A DNA stretch of 64,000 nucleotides from Paracoccaceae bacterium (GCA_009773375.1 WRPH01000011.1:35965-99964); one strand, 5' to 3'; positions 9,310-19,519 are shown, counted from the stretch's first letter. A program made the numbers and translations. Notes: generated from the letters alone by a model not told the origin.

Positions 9310-10328
9310 ACGCTGTAGAATTCGATCGCGTCTCCATCGTCTTTGGCGACCACCCCGACCGCGCCCTGCCGCTGATGGACAAGGGCATGTCCCGCGGCGA
9401 CATTCAGGCGCAAACCGGCCAGATTCTGGGCGTGCACGACTGCTCGCTTGCGGTGGCCGAGGGCGAGATTCTGGTGCTGATGGGCCTGTCCGGCTCGGGC
9501 AAATCCACCCTGCTGCGCGGCGTCAATGCGCTGAACCCCGTCGTGCGCGGCGAGGTGCGGGTGGCCGATGGCGGCAAGATGGTCTCAGTCACCAAATCCG
9601 ACCCCGAAACGCTGCGCAAACTGCGGCTTTCCAAGATTGCCATGGTTTTCCAACAGTTTGGCCTGCTGCCCTGGCGCACGGTGCGTGAAAATGTCGGGCT
9701 TGGTCTGGAACTGGCGGGGCAATCCCCCGAGCAGCGCCGCGCCAAGGTCGATGAGCAACTGGCGCTGGTGAACCTGACGCAATGGGCCGACCGCAAGGTG
9801 GGCGAGCTTTCCGGCGGCATGCAACAACGCGTCGGCCTCGCCCGCGCCTTTGTCACCGACGCGCCAATCCTGCTGATGGATGAACCCTTCTCGGCCCTCG
9901 ATCCGCTGATCCGCTCCAAGCTGCAAGACGAACTGCTTGATCTGCAAGCGCGGCTGAAACGCACCATCATCTTCGTCAGCCACGATCTGGACGAGGCGTT
10001 CAAGCTGGGCAATCGCATCGCCCTGATGGAGGGTGGCCGCATCGTGCAGATCGGCACCGCCCGCGAAATCATCGCCAATCCGTCTTCGGAATATGTCGCA
10101 GATTTCGTCGCCCACATGAATCCGTTGGGCGTGCTGACCGCCCGCGATGTGATGGAGCCGGGCGAAACCGCTGCCTCGCACAGTCTCGATGCCGAAACCC
10201 CGGTCAAAACCCTGATGGAGGCGATGCGCGACGGCGCGGGCGAAATCGCCGTCACCGAAAATGGCCGCCGGATCGGCGTGCTGCGCGCGGCTTACGTCAT
10301 GGGCCGTCTGGTCAACCCGCGCGGCTGA
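9306..10328 (+). CDS. choV: Choline ABC transporter ATP-binding protein
   Basis: A 340-residue ATPase. Seen: Walker A GLSGSGKST, signature LSGGMQQRVGLARAF, Walker B ILLMDEPFSALD and the switch His in FVSHDLDEAF. The C-terminal ~70 residues resemble a single CBS-like domain, as in ProV/ChoV, which may sense osmotic state. It overlaps choW by 4 bp. Confidence 0.94.
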   Translation: MNAVEFDRVSIVFGDHPDRALPLMDKGMSRGDIQAQTGQILGVHDCSLAVAEGEILVLMGLSGSGKSTLLRGVNALNPVVRGEVRVADGGKMVSVTKSDPETLRKLRLSKIAMVFQQFGLLPWRTVRENVGLGLELAGQSPEQRRAKVDEQLALVNLTQWADRKVGELSGGMQQRVGLARAFVTDAPILLMDEPFSALDPLIRSKLQDELLDLQARLKRTIIFVSHDLDEAFKLGNRIALMEGGRIVQIGTAREIIANPSSEYVADFVAHMNPLGVLTARDVMEPGETAASHSLDAETPVKTLMEAMRDGAGEIAVTENGRRIGVLRAAYVMGRLVNPRG

Positions 10329-10350
10329 AAAACGTCTGCAAACCGGGCAG

Positions 10351-10381
10351 GCGGCGGGCGGGCAATCCGGCCCGCCGCTTG
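10351..10381 (+). terminator. GC hairpin downstream of choV
   Basis: Nine-bp stem GCGGCGGGC / GCCCGCCGC with a 10-nt loop, about 22 bp past the choV stop. There is no good T-run, so it may be Rho-assisted or only a processing barrier. Confidence 0.45.
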
Positions 10382-10466
10382 CACATCGCATCGCCCCGGT
10401 TGACAAGCGCCGCCAAAGCCCCACATGGTGCCCCGCCGCTCATAAGTCTGTTCTCAAGGGAATTTC

Positions 10467-13079
10467 ATGCCCGTCGTTGTCGTCGAATCTCCGGCTAAGG
10501 CCAAGACAATCAACAAATATCTTGGCTCCAACTACACCGTGCTGGCCTCTTACGGCCATGTGCGCGACCTGCCGGCCAAGGATGGCTCTGTCGATACCGA
10601 GAACGGATTCGGCATGTTGTGGGAGGTGGCGGCGGATAGCAAAAAGCACATCCGCGCCATCGTCGAAGCCCTGAAAACCGATGACGAACTGATCCTCGCG
10701 ACCGACCCTGACCGCGAAGGCGAGGCGATTTCCTGGCACCTGCAAGAGGCGCTGGCCAGCAGCCTGAAGAAGGGCAAGAAGGTATCGCGCGTCACCTTCA
10801 ACGCCATCACCAAAGATGCGGTGACCGAGGCGATGAAACACCCGCGTCAGGTCGATCAGCCGCTGGTGGACGCCTATCTTGCCCGCCGCGCGCTGGATTA
10901 TCTGGTCGGTTTCACCCTGTCGCCGGTGCTGTGGCGCAAGCTGCCCGGCTCGCGCTCGGCTGGCCGGGTGCAATCGGTCTGCCTGCGTCTGATCGTCGAA
11001 CGCGAGATGGAGATCGAGGCATTCCGCGCCCGCGAATTCTGGTCGGTTGAAGCGATTCTGGCCACCCCGCGCGGGCAGGAATTTGCCGCAAGACTGACCG
11101 TGCTTGGCGGCAAGAAGTTGGACAAATTCGACATTCCGACCGCAGAGGCGGCCGAATTGGCGGTGCAGGCTGTCACTTCCCGAACCTTGACGGTGAAATC
11201 GGTCGAAGCCAAGCCCGCCAGCCGCAACCCCTATCCGCCGTTCATGACCTCCACCCTGCAACAGGAAGCCAGCCGCAAATTCGGCATGGGCGCCAAGGCC
11301 TGCATGTCAGCGGCGCAGCGGCTGTATGAGGCCGGCCACATCACCTACATGCGGACCGACGGCATCGACATGGCCCCGGAAGCCGTCACAGCGGCGCGGG
11401 CTGAAATCGGCAAACGCTTCGGTGCGGCCTATGTGCCGGACGCGCCACGCATCTACAAGAACAAGGCCAAGAACGCGCAGGAAGCCCACGAATGCATCCG
11501 CCCGACCGATATGTCGGCCTCGCCTGACGATCTGCATCTGGCCGAGGCGGATCAGCGCAAATTATATGACCTGATCTGGAAGCGCACCCTTGCCAGCCAG
11601 ATGGCCGGCGCACGGCTGGAGCGCACCACGGTTGAGATTGGCAGCGCCGATACGCAGGTCGGCCTGCGCGCCACCGGGCAAGTGCTGCTGTTTGATGGCT
11701 TCCTCAAGGTCTACGAGGAAGGCCGCGACGACGAGGATGAAGACGAAGGCCGCCTGCCGCAGATCATGGCCAACGAGCCGGTTGAAAAGCGTCAGGTGCT
11801 GCCGGAACAGCACTTCACCCAAGCCCCGCCACGCTATACCGAGGCGACTTTGGTGAAGCGGATGGAAGAATTGGGCATCGGCCGCCCCTCCACCTATGCC
11901 TCGGTGCTGACGACGATTGTGGATCGCGAATACGTCCGCAAAGACAAGAACCGGCTGTTCCCCGAAGACAAGGGGCGGCTGGTCACGGCCTTCCTGACCA
12001 ACTTTTTCCGCCGCTATGTCGAGTATGATTTCACCGCCGATCTGGAATCGCAGCTGGATGACGTGTCGGCAGGCGAGCGCGATTACAAGGAAGTTCTGGC
12101 CCGGTTCTGGCGGGATTTCTCGGCGGCAATTGCCGAAACCGCAGATCTGCGTATTGGCGAAGTGCTGGAAAAGATTGACGATTTCCTTAGCCCGCACCTC
12201 TATCCGTTGCGCGAAGATGGCTCGGACCCGCGGGTTTGCACCTCTTGCGGCACGGGTCGGCTGCACCTGAAAACCTCGCGCTCCGGCGGGGCGTTCATCG
12301 GCTGCGGCAATTACCCCGAATGCCGCTACACGCGTCCGATTTCCGGCGAAGAAGGCGGCTCGGTCGATGGCCGGGTGCTGGGCATCGATGCCGATGGCGT
12401 CGAAATCAGCCTGCGCGCCGGGCGTTTCGGCCCCTATGTGCAGAAGGGCGAGGCGACCACCGAACAGCCGAAACCGCCGCGTGCCAGCCTGCCGAAGGGC
12501 TGGGAATCAAGCAGTCTGACGCTGGAACGGGCGATTGAACTGCTCAGCCTGCCGCGCCAGATCGGCCCGCACCCCGAAGACGGCCAGATGATCGAGGCGG
12601 CGATTGGCCGCTTTGGCCCCTATGTCAAGCACGGCGCGGTCTACGCCAATATCCCCGATGTGGAAGAAGTGTTTACCATCGGCATGAACCGCGCGGTCGA
12701 GGTGCTGGCGCAAAAGCTGGCCGGTCGGCGCGGGGCCACCGTGGCAGAGCCGTTGCGCAATCTGGGCGACCACCCCGACGGCGGGCCAGTGCAGGTGATG
12801 CCGGGCAAATACGGGCCCTATGTGAAATGGGCCAAGGTCAACGCCACCTTGCCGAAAGAACTGACGCCAGAGGCCGTAACGCTGGAAGAAGCGCTGGCTT
12901 TGATCGCTGAAAAAGCTGGCAAATCCGGTAAAAAGGCCCCGGCCAAGAAAGCCGCGCCGAAAAAGGCGGCTCCAAAGGCCGAAAAACCCACTGCCGAAAA
13001 AAAACCTGGCGCGAAAAAACCTGCTGCGAAAAAAGCCGCCGCCAAGAAACCGGCTGTTAAGAAAAACGCTGCAGAATAA
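10467..13079 (+). CDS. topA: DNA topoisomerase I
   Basis: An 870-residue type IA topoisomerase that relaxes negative supercoils. The N-terminal Toprim domain starts MPVVVVESPAKAKTINKYLG and carries ATDPDREGEAISWHL. The active-site tyrosine is about residue 294 in ITYMRTDG. One zinc-finger-like motif (CTSCGTGRLHLKTSRSGG, then GCGNYPEC) and further C-terminal repeats follow. The last ~50 residues are a Lys/Ala-rich tail (KKAPAKKAAPKKAAPK) typical of alphaproteobacterial TopA and likely to bind DNA. Confidence 0.97.
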   Translation: MPVVVVESPAKAKTINKYLGSNYTVLASYGHVRDLPAKDGSVDTENGFGMLWEVAADSKKHIRAIVEALKTDDELILATDPDREGEAISWHLQEALASSLKKGKKVSRVTFNAITKDAVTEAMKHPRQVDQPLVDAYLARRALDYLVGFTLSPVLWRKLPGSRSAGRVQSVCLRLIVEREMEIEAFRAREFWSVEAILATPRGQEFAARLTVLGGKKLDKFDIPTAEAAELAVQAVTSRTLTVKSVEAKPASRNPYPPFMTSTLQQEASRKFGMGAKACMSAAQRLYEAGHITYMRTDGIDMAPEAVTAARAEIGKRFGAAYVPDAPRIYKNKAKNAQEAHECIRPTDMSASPDDLHLAEADQRKLYDLIWKRTLASQMAGARLERTTVEIGSADTQVGLRATGQVLLFDGFLKVYEEGRDDEDEDEGRLPQIMANEPVEKRQVLPEQHFTQAPPRYTEATLVKRMEELGIGRPSTYASVLTTIVDREYVRKDKNRLFPEDKGRLVTAFLTNFFRRYVEYDFTADLESQLDDVSAGERDYKEVLARFWRDFSAAIAETADLRIGEVLEKIDDFLSPHLYPLREDGSDPRVCTSCGTGRLHLKTSRSGGAFIGCGNYPECRYTRPISGEEGGSVDGRVLGIDADGVEISLRAGRFGPYVQKGEATTEQPKPPRASLPKGWESSSLTLERAIELLSLPRQIGPHPEDGQMIEAAIGRFGPYVKHGAVYANIPDVEEVFTIGMNRAVEVLAQKLAGRRGATVAEPLRNLGDHPDGGPVQVMPGKYGPYVKWAKVNATLPKELTPEAVTLEEALALIAEKAGKSGKKAPAKKAAPKKAAPKAEKPTAEKKPGAKKPAAKKAAAKKPAVKKNAAE

Positions 13080-13135
13080 GGCTTATGCAGGCGCGATAAC
13101 TTGCTAGGCTTGCCCATCACAGCGCGAGGGTTGGC

Positions 13136-14188
13136 ATGAAGTTCGGGGTTTTGACGGCGGCGCTCCTGTTGGTCGCGGGTGCGGCACAGGCGGATTTGAC
13201 GGTGTGCAACCGCTCGGGCAGCGCGCATACTGTGGCGGTCGCTTATCACGACGGCACTGCATGGGTGTCCGAAGGCTGGTGGGCGATTGATCCGGCGGCC
13301 TGCAAGGTGGCGCTGTCGGGCAAGCTGACCCAGCGGCACTACTACTATACCGTCTCGGGCGAGCCGGATTTCGCGGGCGAAGGCTATGCGTTTTGCACCA
13401 CGGAAAAGCCGTTCACCCTGAAGGGCGCCGATGGCGATTGCGCGGCTTTGGGCGGCAAACAACAGCCCTTTGGCCATATTGATACCGGCCTGACGGCGGA
13501 AAGCTTTACCTTTGATCTGACCGATCCCGGCCCGCCGGTGATCAAATCCGAAACCGAAGCCCCGCAGACCGGCACGCCGGAACTTGCCGCCAATCCTGCC
13601 GCCTTTACCGACAGCTTCGCACCCGGCCAGCAAGGCGAACCCTTTACCGTCACAGCGCTGATGCAGGGCTGCGGCGAGACGGCGGAACTGAACGGCTGCA
13701 CCTTCTACGCCGAGGGCGCGCGCTGGGTCGCGGCGCGGGGTGCAGGCAGCAACGAGGCGGCGCTGGATGCGATGGCAGCGATGCCGGTCAATGCGTCGGT
13801 GATCGTGGCGGGCGATCTGCTCAGCTTTGGCGACATCACCGCCGAGGCGCTGGTTTCGCGCATCGAACTGGCCGAACCGGATGCCTATGCCGACATGCGG
13901 GCGGCGATGCAGGGCAAATGGGTGTCGCAAGATGATCCGCAATCAACGCTGGATTTCACCGGCTCGGAGGTGACGGACGGCTACGGCGGCGAAACGATGG
14001 CGGTTTCGGTGGCGACTTACGCCGATTCCTGCCCCGGCGGCGCCCCGATTGGCCCGGTGATGTTCAAGCAGGAAATGGGCGGTGATCCGATGGATTTGCC
14101 CTGTTTTGCGCTGGTTGATATCACCCCGGAACGGATGGAACTGTCTTACGTCGGGCGCGGCAACACGCTGGTTTATGTCCGGCCCTGA
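13136..14188 (+). CDS. DUF1036 secreted protein
   Basis: A 350-residue exported protein with a signal peptide ending AGAAQA. The mature N-terminus (LTVCNRSGSAHTVAVAYHDG, EGWWAIDPAACKVALSG, YYYTVSG) is the DUF1036 domain, a small Cys-containing module of unknown function frequent in Alphaproteobacteria. The C-terminal ~200 residues are extra and not recognised. It starts 56 bp after topA and may be read from its own promoter. Confidence 0.8.
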   Translation: MKFGVLTAALLLVAGAAQADLTVCNRSGSAHTVAVAYHDGTAWVSEGWWAIDPAACKVALSGKLTQRHYYYTVSGEPDFAGEGYAFCTTEKPFTLKGADGDCAALGGKQQPFGHIDTGLTAESFTFDLTDPGPPVIKSETEAPQTGTPELAANPAAFTDSFAPGQQGEPFTVTALMQGCGETAELNGCTFYAEGARWVAARGAGSNEAALDAMAAMPVNASVIVAGDLLSFGDITAEALVSRIELAEPDAYADMRAAMQGKWVSQDDPQSTLDFTGSEVTDGYGGETMAVSVATYADSCPGGAPIGPVMFKQEMGGDPMDLPCFALVDITPERMELSYVGRGNTLVYVRP

Positions 14189-14426
14189 TCGTTCAGCCCG
14201 GCCTGTCAAAGGGCGGGGCTTGACCGGATTTCCCGCCTGCGCCGCTTGAAGCCTGCAGTGTCAACGCGGCAAGCAAGGCCCGATAGGGCCGATGCGCCCG
14301 GCAGATCACAAAGGCGAAACGCGGAAATTCCGGGCCACCGCAAACTTGGCGAAATTTCCGGTGCTTCGGGGCAACTGCCCCCAGCGAAACGCAGCGCAGT
14401 CTGCTGTGATTGTCACCCAAGCTGGT

Positions 14427-15590
14427 TCAATCCACGCGGCTCAGCAGCCCACCCGATTGTCGCAAGATCCGCCCCTCCAGCTCCAACGAGATCAGCGCAG
14501 GCGACAGCATCGCAGGCGGTAGCGCCAGATCGCGGATCAGCTGATCTTCGGCCAAGGGGCTGGGGCCAAGCCGTGCCAGAATCTGGCTGTGCACCGCCGC
14601 AATATCCGCCAGTGGCCTGCGCGGCGGCACCGGGCCGGGCAGCGGGTCGGGCACCGCAACAGGCTCGACCATAGGCTGGGCCTGCGCCACAAAGCTGCCC
14701 TGCACGCCAATCGCCTCCAGCACATCCTGCGCCGACCGCACCAGCGTCGCGCCGTCGCGCAGCAAGATATTACAGCCCGCCGCGCGCGCGTCGAACGGAT
14801 GCCCCGGCACCGCCAGTACCTCGCGCCCCTGATCCAGCGCGTTCTTCGCGGTGATCAGGCTGCCGGATCGCGCTGCCGCCTCGACCACCACCACCGCGCG
14901 CGCCAGCCCCGACACAATGCGGTTGCGTTGCGGGAAATGCCGCGCTTGCGGTTCCAGCCCCATCGGCTGTTCCGAAATCCGGCAGCCTTTCGCCGCAATT
15001 TCCGCCGCGAGGTCAGCGTTTTCCAGCGGGTAGATCACATCGACCCCGCCCGCCTGCACCGCGACCGTGCCCGACTCCAGCGCGGCACGATGCGCCTCGG
15101 CATCAATACCGCGTGCCAGCCCCGAAACCACCACCTGCCCTGCGGTCGCCAGCCCTTCCACCAGCCGCCGCGTCATCCGCAGCCCGAGCGATGAGGCATT
15201 GCGCGCGCCCACCAGCGCCACCATCGGCCGGGACAGCAGGCCAATATCGCCCTGCGCCCACAGGATCGGCGGCGCATCCGGCAAATCCATCAAAGCCGCC
15301 GGATAGCCCTTTTGCCCCCACAGCAACAGCCTCGCGCCTGCAATCCGGCCCAGCGCGAGTTCATGTTTCACCACCTCCAGCGGACAGACCGCGTAATTTT
15401 CTACCCCCGAGGCGCGCGCAATTTCTGGCAAGGCCGCCAGCGCTGCCGCAACCCCGCCCTGTTCGGCCAGCAGCCGATGAAACGTCACCGGCCCGACCCT
15501 GCGGGAGCGAATGAGACGAAGCCACAGCAACGGGTCCGCGTCCAGGGGTGCGGGACTTGGGGTGTGGGGTGTGTTCAGACCCGGTGCCAT
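14427..15590 (-). CDS. dprA: DNA-processing protein DprA
   Basis: A 387-residue DprA/Smf protein, which loads RecA on incoming single-stranded DNA during transformation. Seen: an N-terminal SAM-like part, the Rossmann core (MVALVGARNASSLGLRMTRR, VVSGLARGIDAEAHRAAL, QRNRIVSGLA, EAAARSGSLITAKNALDQGR, VPGHPFDARAAGCN), and a C-terminal winged-helix-like part. Convergent with the DUF1036 gene. The 238-bp gap between their stop codons holds no feature I can name. Confidence 0.95.
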   Translation of the reverse strand: MAPGLNTPHTPSPAPLDADPLLWLRLIRSRRVGPVTFHRLLAEQGGVAAALAALPEIARASGVENYAVCPLEVVKHELALGRIAGARLLLWGQKGYPAALMDLPDAPPILWAQGDIGLLSRPMVALVGARNASSLGLRMTRRLVEGLATAGQVVVSGLARGIDAEAHRAALESGTVAVQAGGVDVIYPLENADLAAEIAAKGCRISEQPMGLEPQARHFPQRNRIVSGLARAVVVVEAAARSGSLITAKNALDQGREVLAVPGHPFDARAAGCNILLRDGATLVRSAQDVLEAIGVQGSFVAQAQPMVEPVAVPDPLPGPVPPRRPLADIAAVHSQILARLGPSPLAEDQLIRDLALPPAMLSPALISLELEGRILRQSGGLLSRVD

Positions 15591-15813
15591 GCATGCCTCG
15601 CCTCATTCACGATTCGCAGTCTGCACCGCGCGAGGTTAACAACAGATGAATCGAACCGGAGGCGCCAAGAAAATCGCTTGCCTCTGGACTGAAATCGCCC
15701 CAAAACTGGACTTATCGAAACCGCGTCTGGGCCGATTGCAGCACGCCACTTTCTTTGATCAATTGTTGCGCAATACCAGTCGCAAGCCCACGCGACGCCG
15801 CAAAGGAAAAGCC

Positions 15814-17088
15814 ATGAAAAACGCCGAAGTTGCCCGCCGCCGCGACGAATCCATCTCGCGCGGGGTCGGGGTGCAGACCCAGATTTACGTTGACCGCGCC
15901 CTGAACTCCGAAGTCTGGGATATCGAGGGCAACCGCTACATCGACTTTGCGGCAGGCATCGCCGTGGTCAACACCGGCCATTGCCACCCCAAGGTGATGG
16001 ATGCGGTCACCAAACAGCTGTCGAAATTCACCCACACCTGCCATCAGGTGCTGCCCTATGAAAACTATGTCCGGCTGGCCGAACGGCTGAACGCCGCCGT
16101 GCCGGGCGATTTCCCGAAGAAAACCGTCTTCGTCACCACCGGCGCGGAAGCGGTTGAAAACGCAGTAAAAGTCGCGCGCATCGCCACCGGTCGCAACGCC
16201 ATCATCGCCTTTGGCGGTGCCTTCCACGGCCGCACTCTGCTTGGCATGTCGCTGACCGGCAAGGTTGATCCCTACAAGAAGGGCTTCGGCGCGATGATGC
16301 CAGATGTCTACCACGTCCCCTTCCCGCAAGAGATCCACAACATCACCACCGAAGACGCGATGGCCGGCATCACCAAGCTGTTCAAGGCCGATCTCGACCC
16401 GACCCGCGTCGCCGCGATCATCTTTGAACCCGTGCAGGGCGAAGGTGGCTTCTACCCCGCACCGAAAGACCTGATCCGCGCCATCCGCAAGCTCTGCGAT
16501 GACAACGGCATCGTGATGATCGCCGACGAGGTGCAGACCGGCTTCGCCCGCACCGGCACCATGTTCGCGATGGAGCAATCCGGTGTCGCCGCCGACATCA
16601 CCACCATGGCCAAGGGCCTCGCAGGCGGCCTGCCGCTGGCAGCCCTCACCGGCAAAGCCTCGCTGATGGACGCCGCTCACCCCGGCGGCCTCGGCGGCAC
16701 CTACGGCGGCAACCCGATCGGCATCGCCGCCGCCAATGCTGTGCTGGATGTGATCGAGGAAGAACAGCTCTGCGCCCGCGCCAACGAACTCGGCGGCCGC
16801 CTGAAACAGCGGCTAGAGGCGATCCGCTCCACCACCCCGGAAATCACCGACATCCGCGGCCCCGGCTTCATGGTCGCGGTCGAATTCGCCAACCCGACCA
16901 ACCACGAGCCCGACGCAGGCTTCACCACCCGCGTCCGCGTCGAGGCACAAAAGCGCGGCCTGATCCTGCTGACCTGCGGCGTCTACGGCAACGTCGTGCG
17001 GTTCTTGGCACCCATCACCATCCCCGACGCCCATTTCGCCGAAGCGATGGATATCCTTGAGGCGGCAGTGGCGGCAGCGCGCCAGTAA
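15814..17088 (+). CDS. gabT: 4-aminobutyrate--2-oxoglutarate transaminase
   Basis: A 424-residue class III PLP aminotransferase. Start ATG at 15814, preceded by AAAGGAAAA; the open frame extends upstream but that part has no homology-like sequence. Seen: [20 protein letters not shown], the PLP Asp region [13 protein letters not shown], and the Schiff-base Lys in [18 protein letters not shown]. GabT converts GABA to succinate semialdehyde; some homologues also use other omega-amino acids. No gabD is adjacent. Confidence 0.9.
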   Translation: MKNAEVARRRDESISRGVGVQTQIYVDRALNSEVWDIEGNRYIDFAAGIAVVNTGHCHPKVMDAVTKQLSKFTHTCHQVLPYENYVRLAERLNAAVPGDFPKKTVFVTTGAEAVENAVKVARIATGRNAIIAFGGAFHGRTLLGMSLTGKVDPYKKGFGAMMPDVYHVPFPQEIHNITTEDAMAGITKLFKADLDPTRVAAIIFEPVQGEGGFYPAPKDLIRAIRKLCDDNGIVMIADEVQTGFARTGTMFAMEQSGVAADITTMAKGLAGGLPLAALTGKASLMDAAHPGGLGGTYGGNPIGIAAANAVLDVIEEEQLCARANELGGRLKQRLEAIRSTTPEITDIRGPGFMVAVEFANPTNHEPDAGFTTRVRVEAQKRGLILLTCGVYGNVVRFLAPITIPDAHFAEAMDILEAAVAAARQ

Positions 17089-17111
17089 CCGCCCTACCCC
17101 TGTTGACAAGG

Positions 17112-17141
17112 AGGCCGGAGCCCACAAGCTCCGGCCTTTGC
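17112..17141 (+). terminator. Intrinsic terminator of gabT
   Basis: Ten-bp stem AGGCCGGAGC / GCTCCGGCCT with a 6-nt loop followed by TTG, 23 bp past the gabT stop. Confidence 0.75.
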
Positions 17142-17183
17142 CATCCTACTCTGCCCAACCCCGAACAATTTTCTTAAAATTCG

Positions 17184-17259
17184 TTCATCTGTCCTTAAAT
17201 ATCCCACGGGGGAGGCCCGGATTGCCCGGGCAATTCGGGCTTGGGGGTGTGAAACCCCC
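17184..17259 (+). repeat. Family B structured repeat, copy 1
   Basis: A degenerate TTCATCTGTCCTTAAATATCCC leader (split: TTCATCTGTCC, TTAAATATCCC) is followed by GGGGG, a central hairpin with arms GCCCGGATTGCC / GGGCAATTCGGGC, then TTGGGGG-TGTGAAA-CCCCC. It has the same layout as B copies at 20170, 39237, 47494, 54402, 54496 and 62077, with a different central stem. Confidence 0.7.
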
Positions 17260-17431
17260 ATCCACGCCCACGTCAGGCGCGTTGCTTGCCCGTTTACCCG
17301 TGGCGCGTCACCCTTGATATCCCCTCAAACAGATAGCCTTCCCTGTCTCCGCAGCCAGACTGACCCCGAACAGCAATAAGCTAGCTTGCTCAAAACTTGC
17401 CCTGCGCAGCCGATAGCCACGGCTGGAACCA

Positions 17432-18113
17432 GATGTTTTCTTCCAGCTATCAACTCGGCGGCATGGCCTTGGCAGCGCTTGGTCACGCAAATGAAACCCC
17501 ATGGGGCCCACGCCGCGCAGCCCCGCCGCTCCACCCTGCCGCGCTGGGAGGATATCTGTCTTGCCGTCGCTAGTCTTGCCGAACAACAAGGCAAACCATC
17601 TTACCGTTTGGCCGATGCAAGCCTGCCCAAACCCTTCGCCCGCCGCTCGGATTTCATCTGTCGCCCGCTCAGCCACCCCACCGCCACCCGCCACCAATAT
17701 TGCCGCCGCCTTTCGTCTCGGCGCAGCCTTTGCCCGACCACAGCTCCAATCCGTCCCGCAAGGATTTGGCCTCATCGAAAACGCCCTTTGGACCATCACC
17801 GCCGACATCGACGCCACTCTGGCGCAGCACGCGACCGCCCGCGCCGATTTCTTGCTAGAATATGCCCCAAACGCCCGCCAAAACCCACATCTGACCAAGC
17901 ACAACAGCGTCTTGTATTTCCACACCGCCCTGATCTCGACTGGCTGTTTTTCCGCCACTGGCGCTTGCCAAAGCGATGCACAAATCTGTCGCGGGCCGAT
18001 TTTACCCGGACCTAACCCTGTTCGCAAAATGATCACCCGCCTCAGCCTTCCCCCGAAAGCGCCGGTTCCGACCATGCCCCCGCGACTATTAACAAATCCT
18101 GAACACCACCCCA
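17432..18113 (+). pseudogene. Possible decayed gene between gabT and bioM
   Basis: The ~970 bp from 17260 to 18225 hold no convincing intact gene. On the plus strand, protein-like stretches follow each other in successive frames: MFSSSYQLGGMALAALGHAN from 17432, RWEDICLAVASLAEQQGKPS around 17550-17640, then ENALWTITADIDATLAQHAT around 17780-17860 in a frame open to 18124. Codon choice (TGT, AGT, CTT, CAA) is less GC-biased than in neighbours. This pattern suggests a frameshifted remnant or foreign DNA, but no family is recognised. An 807-bp minus-strand frame covers the same DNA and looks like a shadow. Confidence 0.25.
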
Positions 18114-18160
18114 TAACCCGCTGATTTTATATAAACCGCTGCATCGTCCACACGCGGACA
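18114..18160. repeat. Family D element, copy 2 (47 bp)
   Basis: TAACCCGCTGATTTTATATA, then AACCGC, ending CGTCCACACGCGGACA. It is the best-conserved copy together with 46475-46520. It lies 66 bp upstream of bioM, the only copy not immediately 3' of a recognised gene. Confidence 0.75.
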
Positions 18161-18225
18161 AAACCCACCCCCTTCCCCCCTCGCCCCGCCCGCGCTATCA
18201 CCTCCCCCAACCGGGGACCGCATCC

Positions 18226-18951
18226 ATGACCACCACCGCAGGCATCACCCTCCAGAACGCCACCGTCACCCTCGGCGGCAAACCGATCCTGTCCAACCTC
18301 ACCCTGCACCTCACCCAGCCCCGCATCGGCATCATCGGCCGCAACGGCTCGGGCAAGACCACCCTCTTGCGCCTGATGGCGGGCCTGATCCCGCCCACCA
18401 CCGGCAGCGTCCAGATCGACGGCCTCAACCCCACCGACCGCAAGGCGATCCTGCCCCGCCTCGGCATCCTGTTCCAGAACCCCGACCACCAGATCCTGTT
18501 CCCCACCGTGGCCGAGGAACTCGCCTTCGGCCTGCGCCAGCAAGGCCAGAGCCAGGCGGCGGCTGATCAGGCCGTCACCCACCTCCTCGCAACGGAATCC
18601 CGCGCACACTGGGCCAAAGCCGCCACCCACACGCTCAGCCAAGGCCAGCGCCACTACCTTTGCCTGCTGGCCATCCTGCTGATGCAGCCGCAAACCATCT
18701 TGCTGGATGAACCTTTCGCGGGCCTCGATCTGCCCACCCAAATCCGCCTTGCCCGCCGCCTTGCCGCCCTGCCGCAACGCCTGATCACCATCACCCACGA
18801 CCCCGCCAGCCTTGCCAGCTGCGACCGGGTGATTTGGCTGGAGTCCGGCCAGATCCGCGCCGACGGCCCGCCCGCCGCCGTCCTCCCCGCCTTTACCGCC
18901 GCCATGACCGAGCTAGGAGAGCGCGATGCTGACACTCACCTCGCCGATTGA
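18226..18951 (+). CDS. bioM: Biotin ECF transporter ATPase BioM
   Basis: A 241-residue ABC ATPase of the energy-coupling-factor (CbiO-like) type. Seen: Walker A GRNGSGKTT, the Q-loop LFQNPDHQILFPTVAEEL typical of ECF ATPases, signature LSQGQRHYL (a divergent LSGGQ), Walker B TILLDEPFAGLDL and His in TITHDPASL. It powers BioY with BioN. bioN starts inside its last codons (26-bp overlap). Confidence 0.92.
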   Translation: MTTTAGITLQNATVTLGGKPILSNLTLHLTQPRIGIIGRNGSGKTTLLRLMAGLIPPTTGSVQIDGLNPTDRKAILPRLGILFQNPDHQILFPTVAEELAFGLRQQGQSQAAADQAVTHLLATESRAHWAKAATHTLSQGQRHYLCLLAILLMQPQTILLDEPFAGLDLPTQIRLARRLAALPQRLITITHDPASLASCDRVIWLESGQIRADGPPAAVLPAFTAAMTELGERDADTHLAD

Positions 18952-19519
18952 AACCTACGCCCACCGCCTGCCGGCCAGCGTGAAACTCGCGGCCCTCGCG
19001 CTGTTCACCGCCACCCTGTTCGCGCTGAAAAGCCCCAGCGCCCTTGCCCTCGCCGCGCTGATTCCCGCCAGCCTGATCGCCAGCAGTGGCCCCAGCTTCA
19101 GCCGCGAGAGTGCGCGAATGCTGCGGCCCTTGCTGCCCATCGTCATCGTCATCGCCCTCTGGCATCTGATCTTGCGCGATCCGGGCGGCGTGGCGATCCT
19201 GCTGCGGCTGATCACCGCCGTCGCCGCCGCCAATTTCGTCACCATGACCACCCGGCTTGCCGACATGATCAACGTCTTCGAGCGTCTCGCCCGCCCGCTC
19301 CGCCCGATCCTGCCGCCGAAAACTCTGGCGCTTGCCATCGCGCTGACCATCCGCTTCGTGCCCACCCTGCTGACCCGCGCCGACCAGATCCGGCAAAGCT
19401 GGCGGGCGCGCTCGCCCCGCCGCCCCGGCTGGCGCACACTGCTGCCCACCACCCTCGCAGCCCTCGACGACGCTGACCATGTCGCCGAGGCCCTGCGCGC
19501 CCGTGGCGGCCTGGGGTAA
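18926..19519 (+). CDS. bioN: Biotin ECF transporter transmembrane protein BioN
   Basis: A 197-residue CbiQ-family T component with about five helices. The coupling helices are represented by MINVFERLARPLRPILPPKT and ADQIRQSWRARSPRRPGWRT (Ala-Arg-x type motifs contacting the ATPases). The ATG follows TAGGAG inside the bioM 3' end. It links BioM to BioY. Confidence 0.9.
   Translation: MLTLTSPIETYAHRLPASVKLAALALFTATLFALKSPSALALAALIPASLIASSGPSFSRESARMLRPLLPIVIVIALWHLILRDPGGVAILLRLITAVAAANFVTMTTRLADMINVFERLARPLRPILPPKTLALAIALTIRFVPTLLTRADQIRQSWRARSPRRPGWRTLLPTTLAALDDADHVAEALRARGGLG

Noticed and set aside
15646..15813. In-frame upstream extension of gabT
   Set aside because: Homologues begin near [15 protein letters not shown], and a good ribosome-binding site precedes ATG 15814; the extension looks non-coding. 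The GAATCGAACC at 15651 also does not belong to a tRNA.
17308..18114. 268-codon open frame on the minus strand upstream of bioM
   Set aside because: The translation is G/A/R-rich and not protein-like; the plus strand shows more convincing coding stretches, though also broken.
18121..18135. TTATATAA upstream of bioM as a BioR biotin-repressor site
   Set aside because: The 10-bp BioR motif TTATmkATAA is not matched, and the string is part of the family-D repeat found at unrelated genes.
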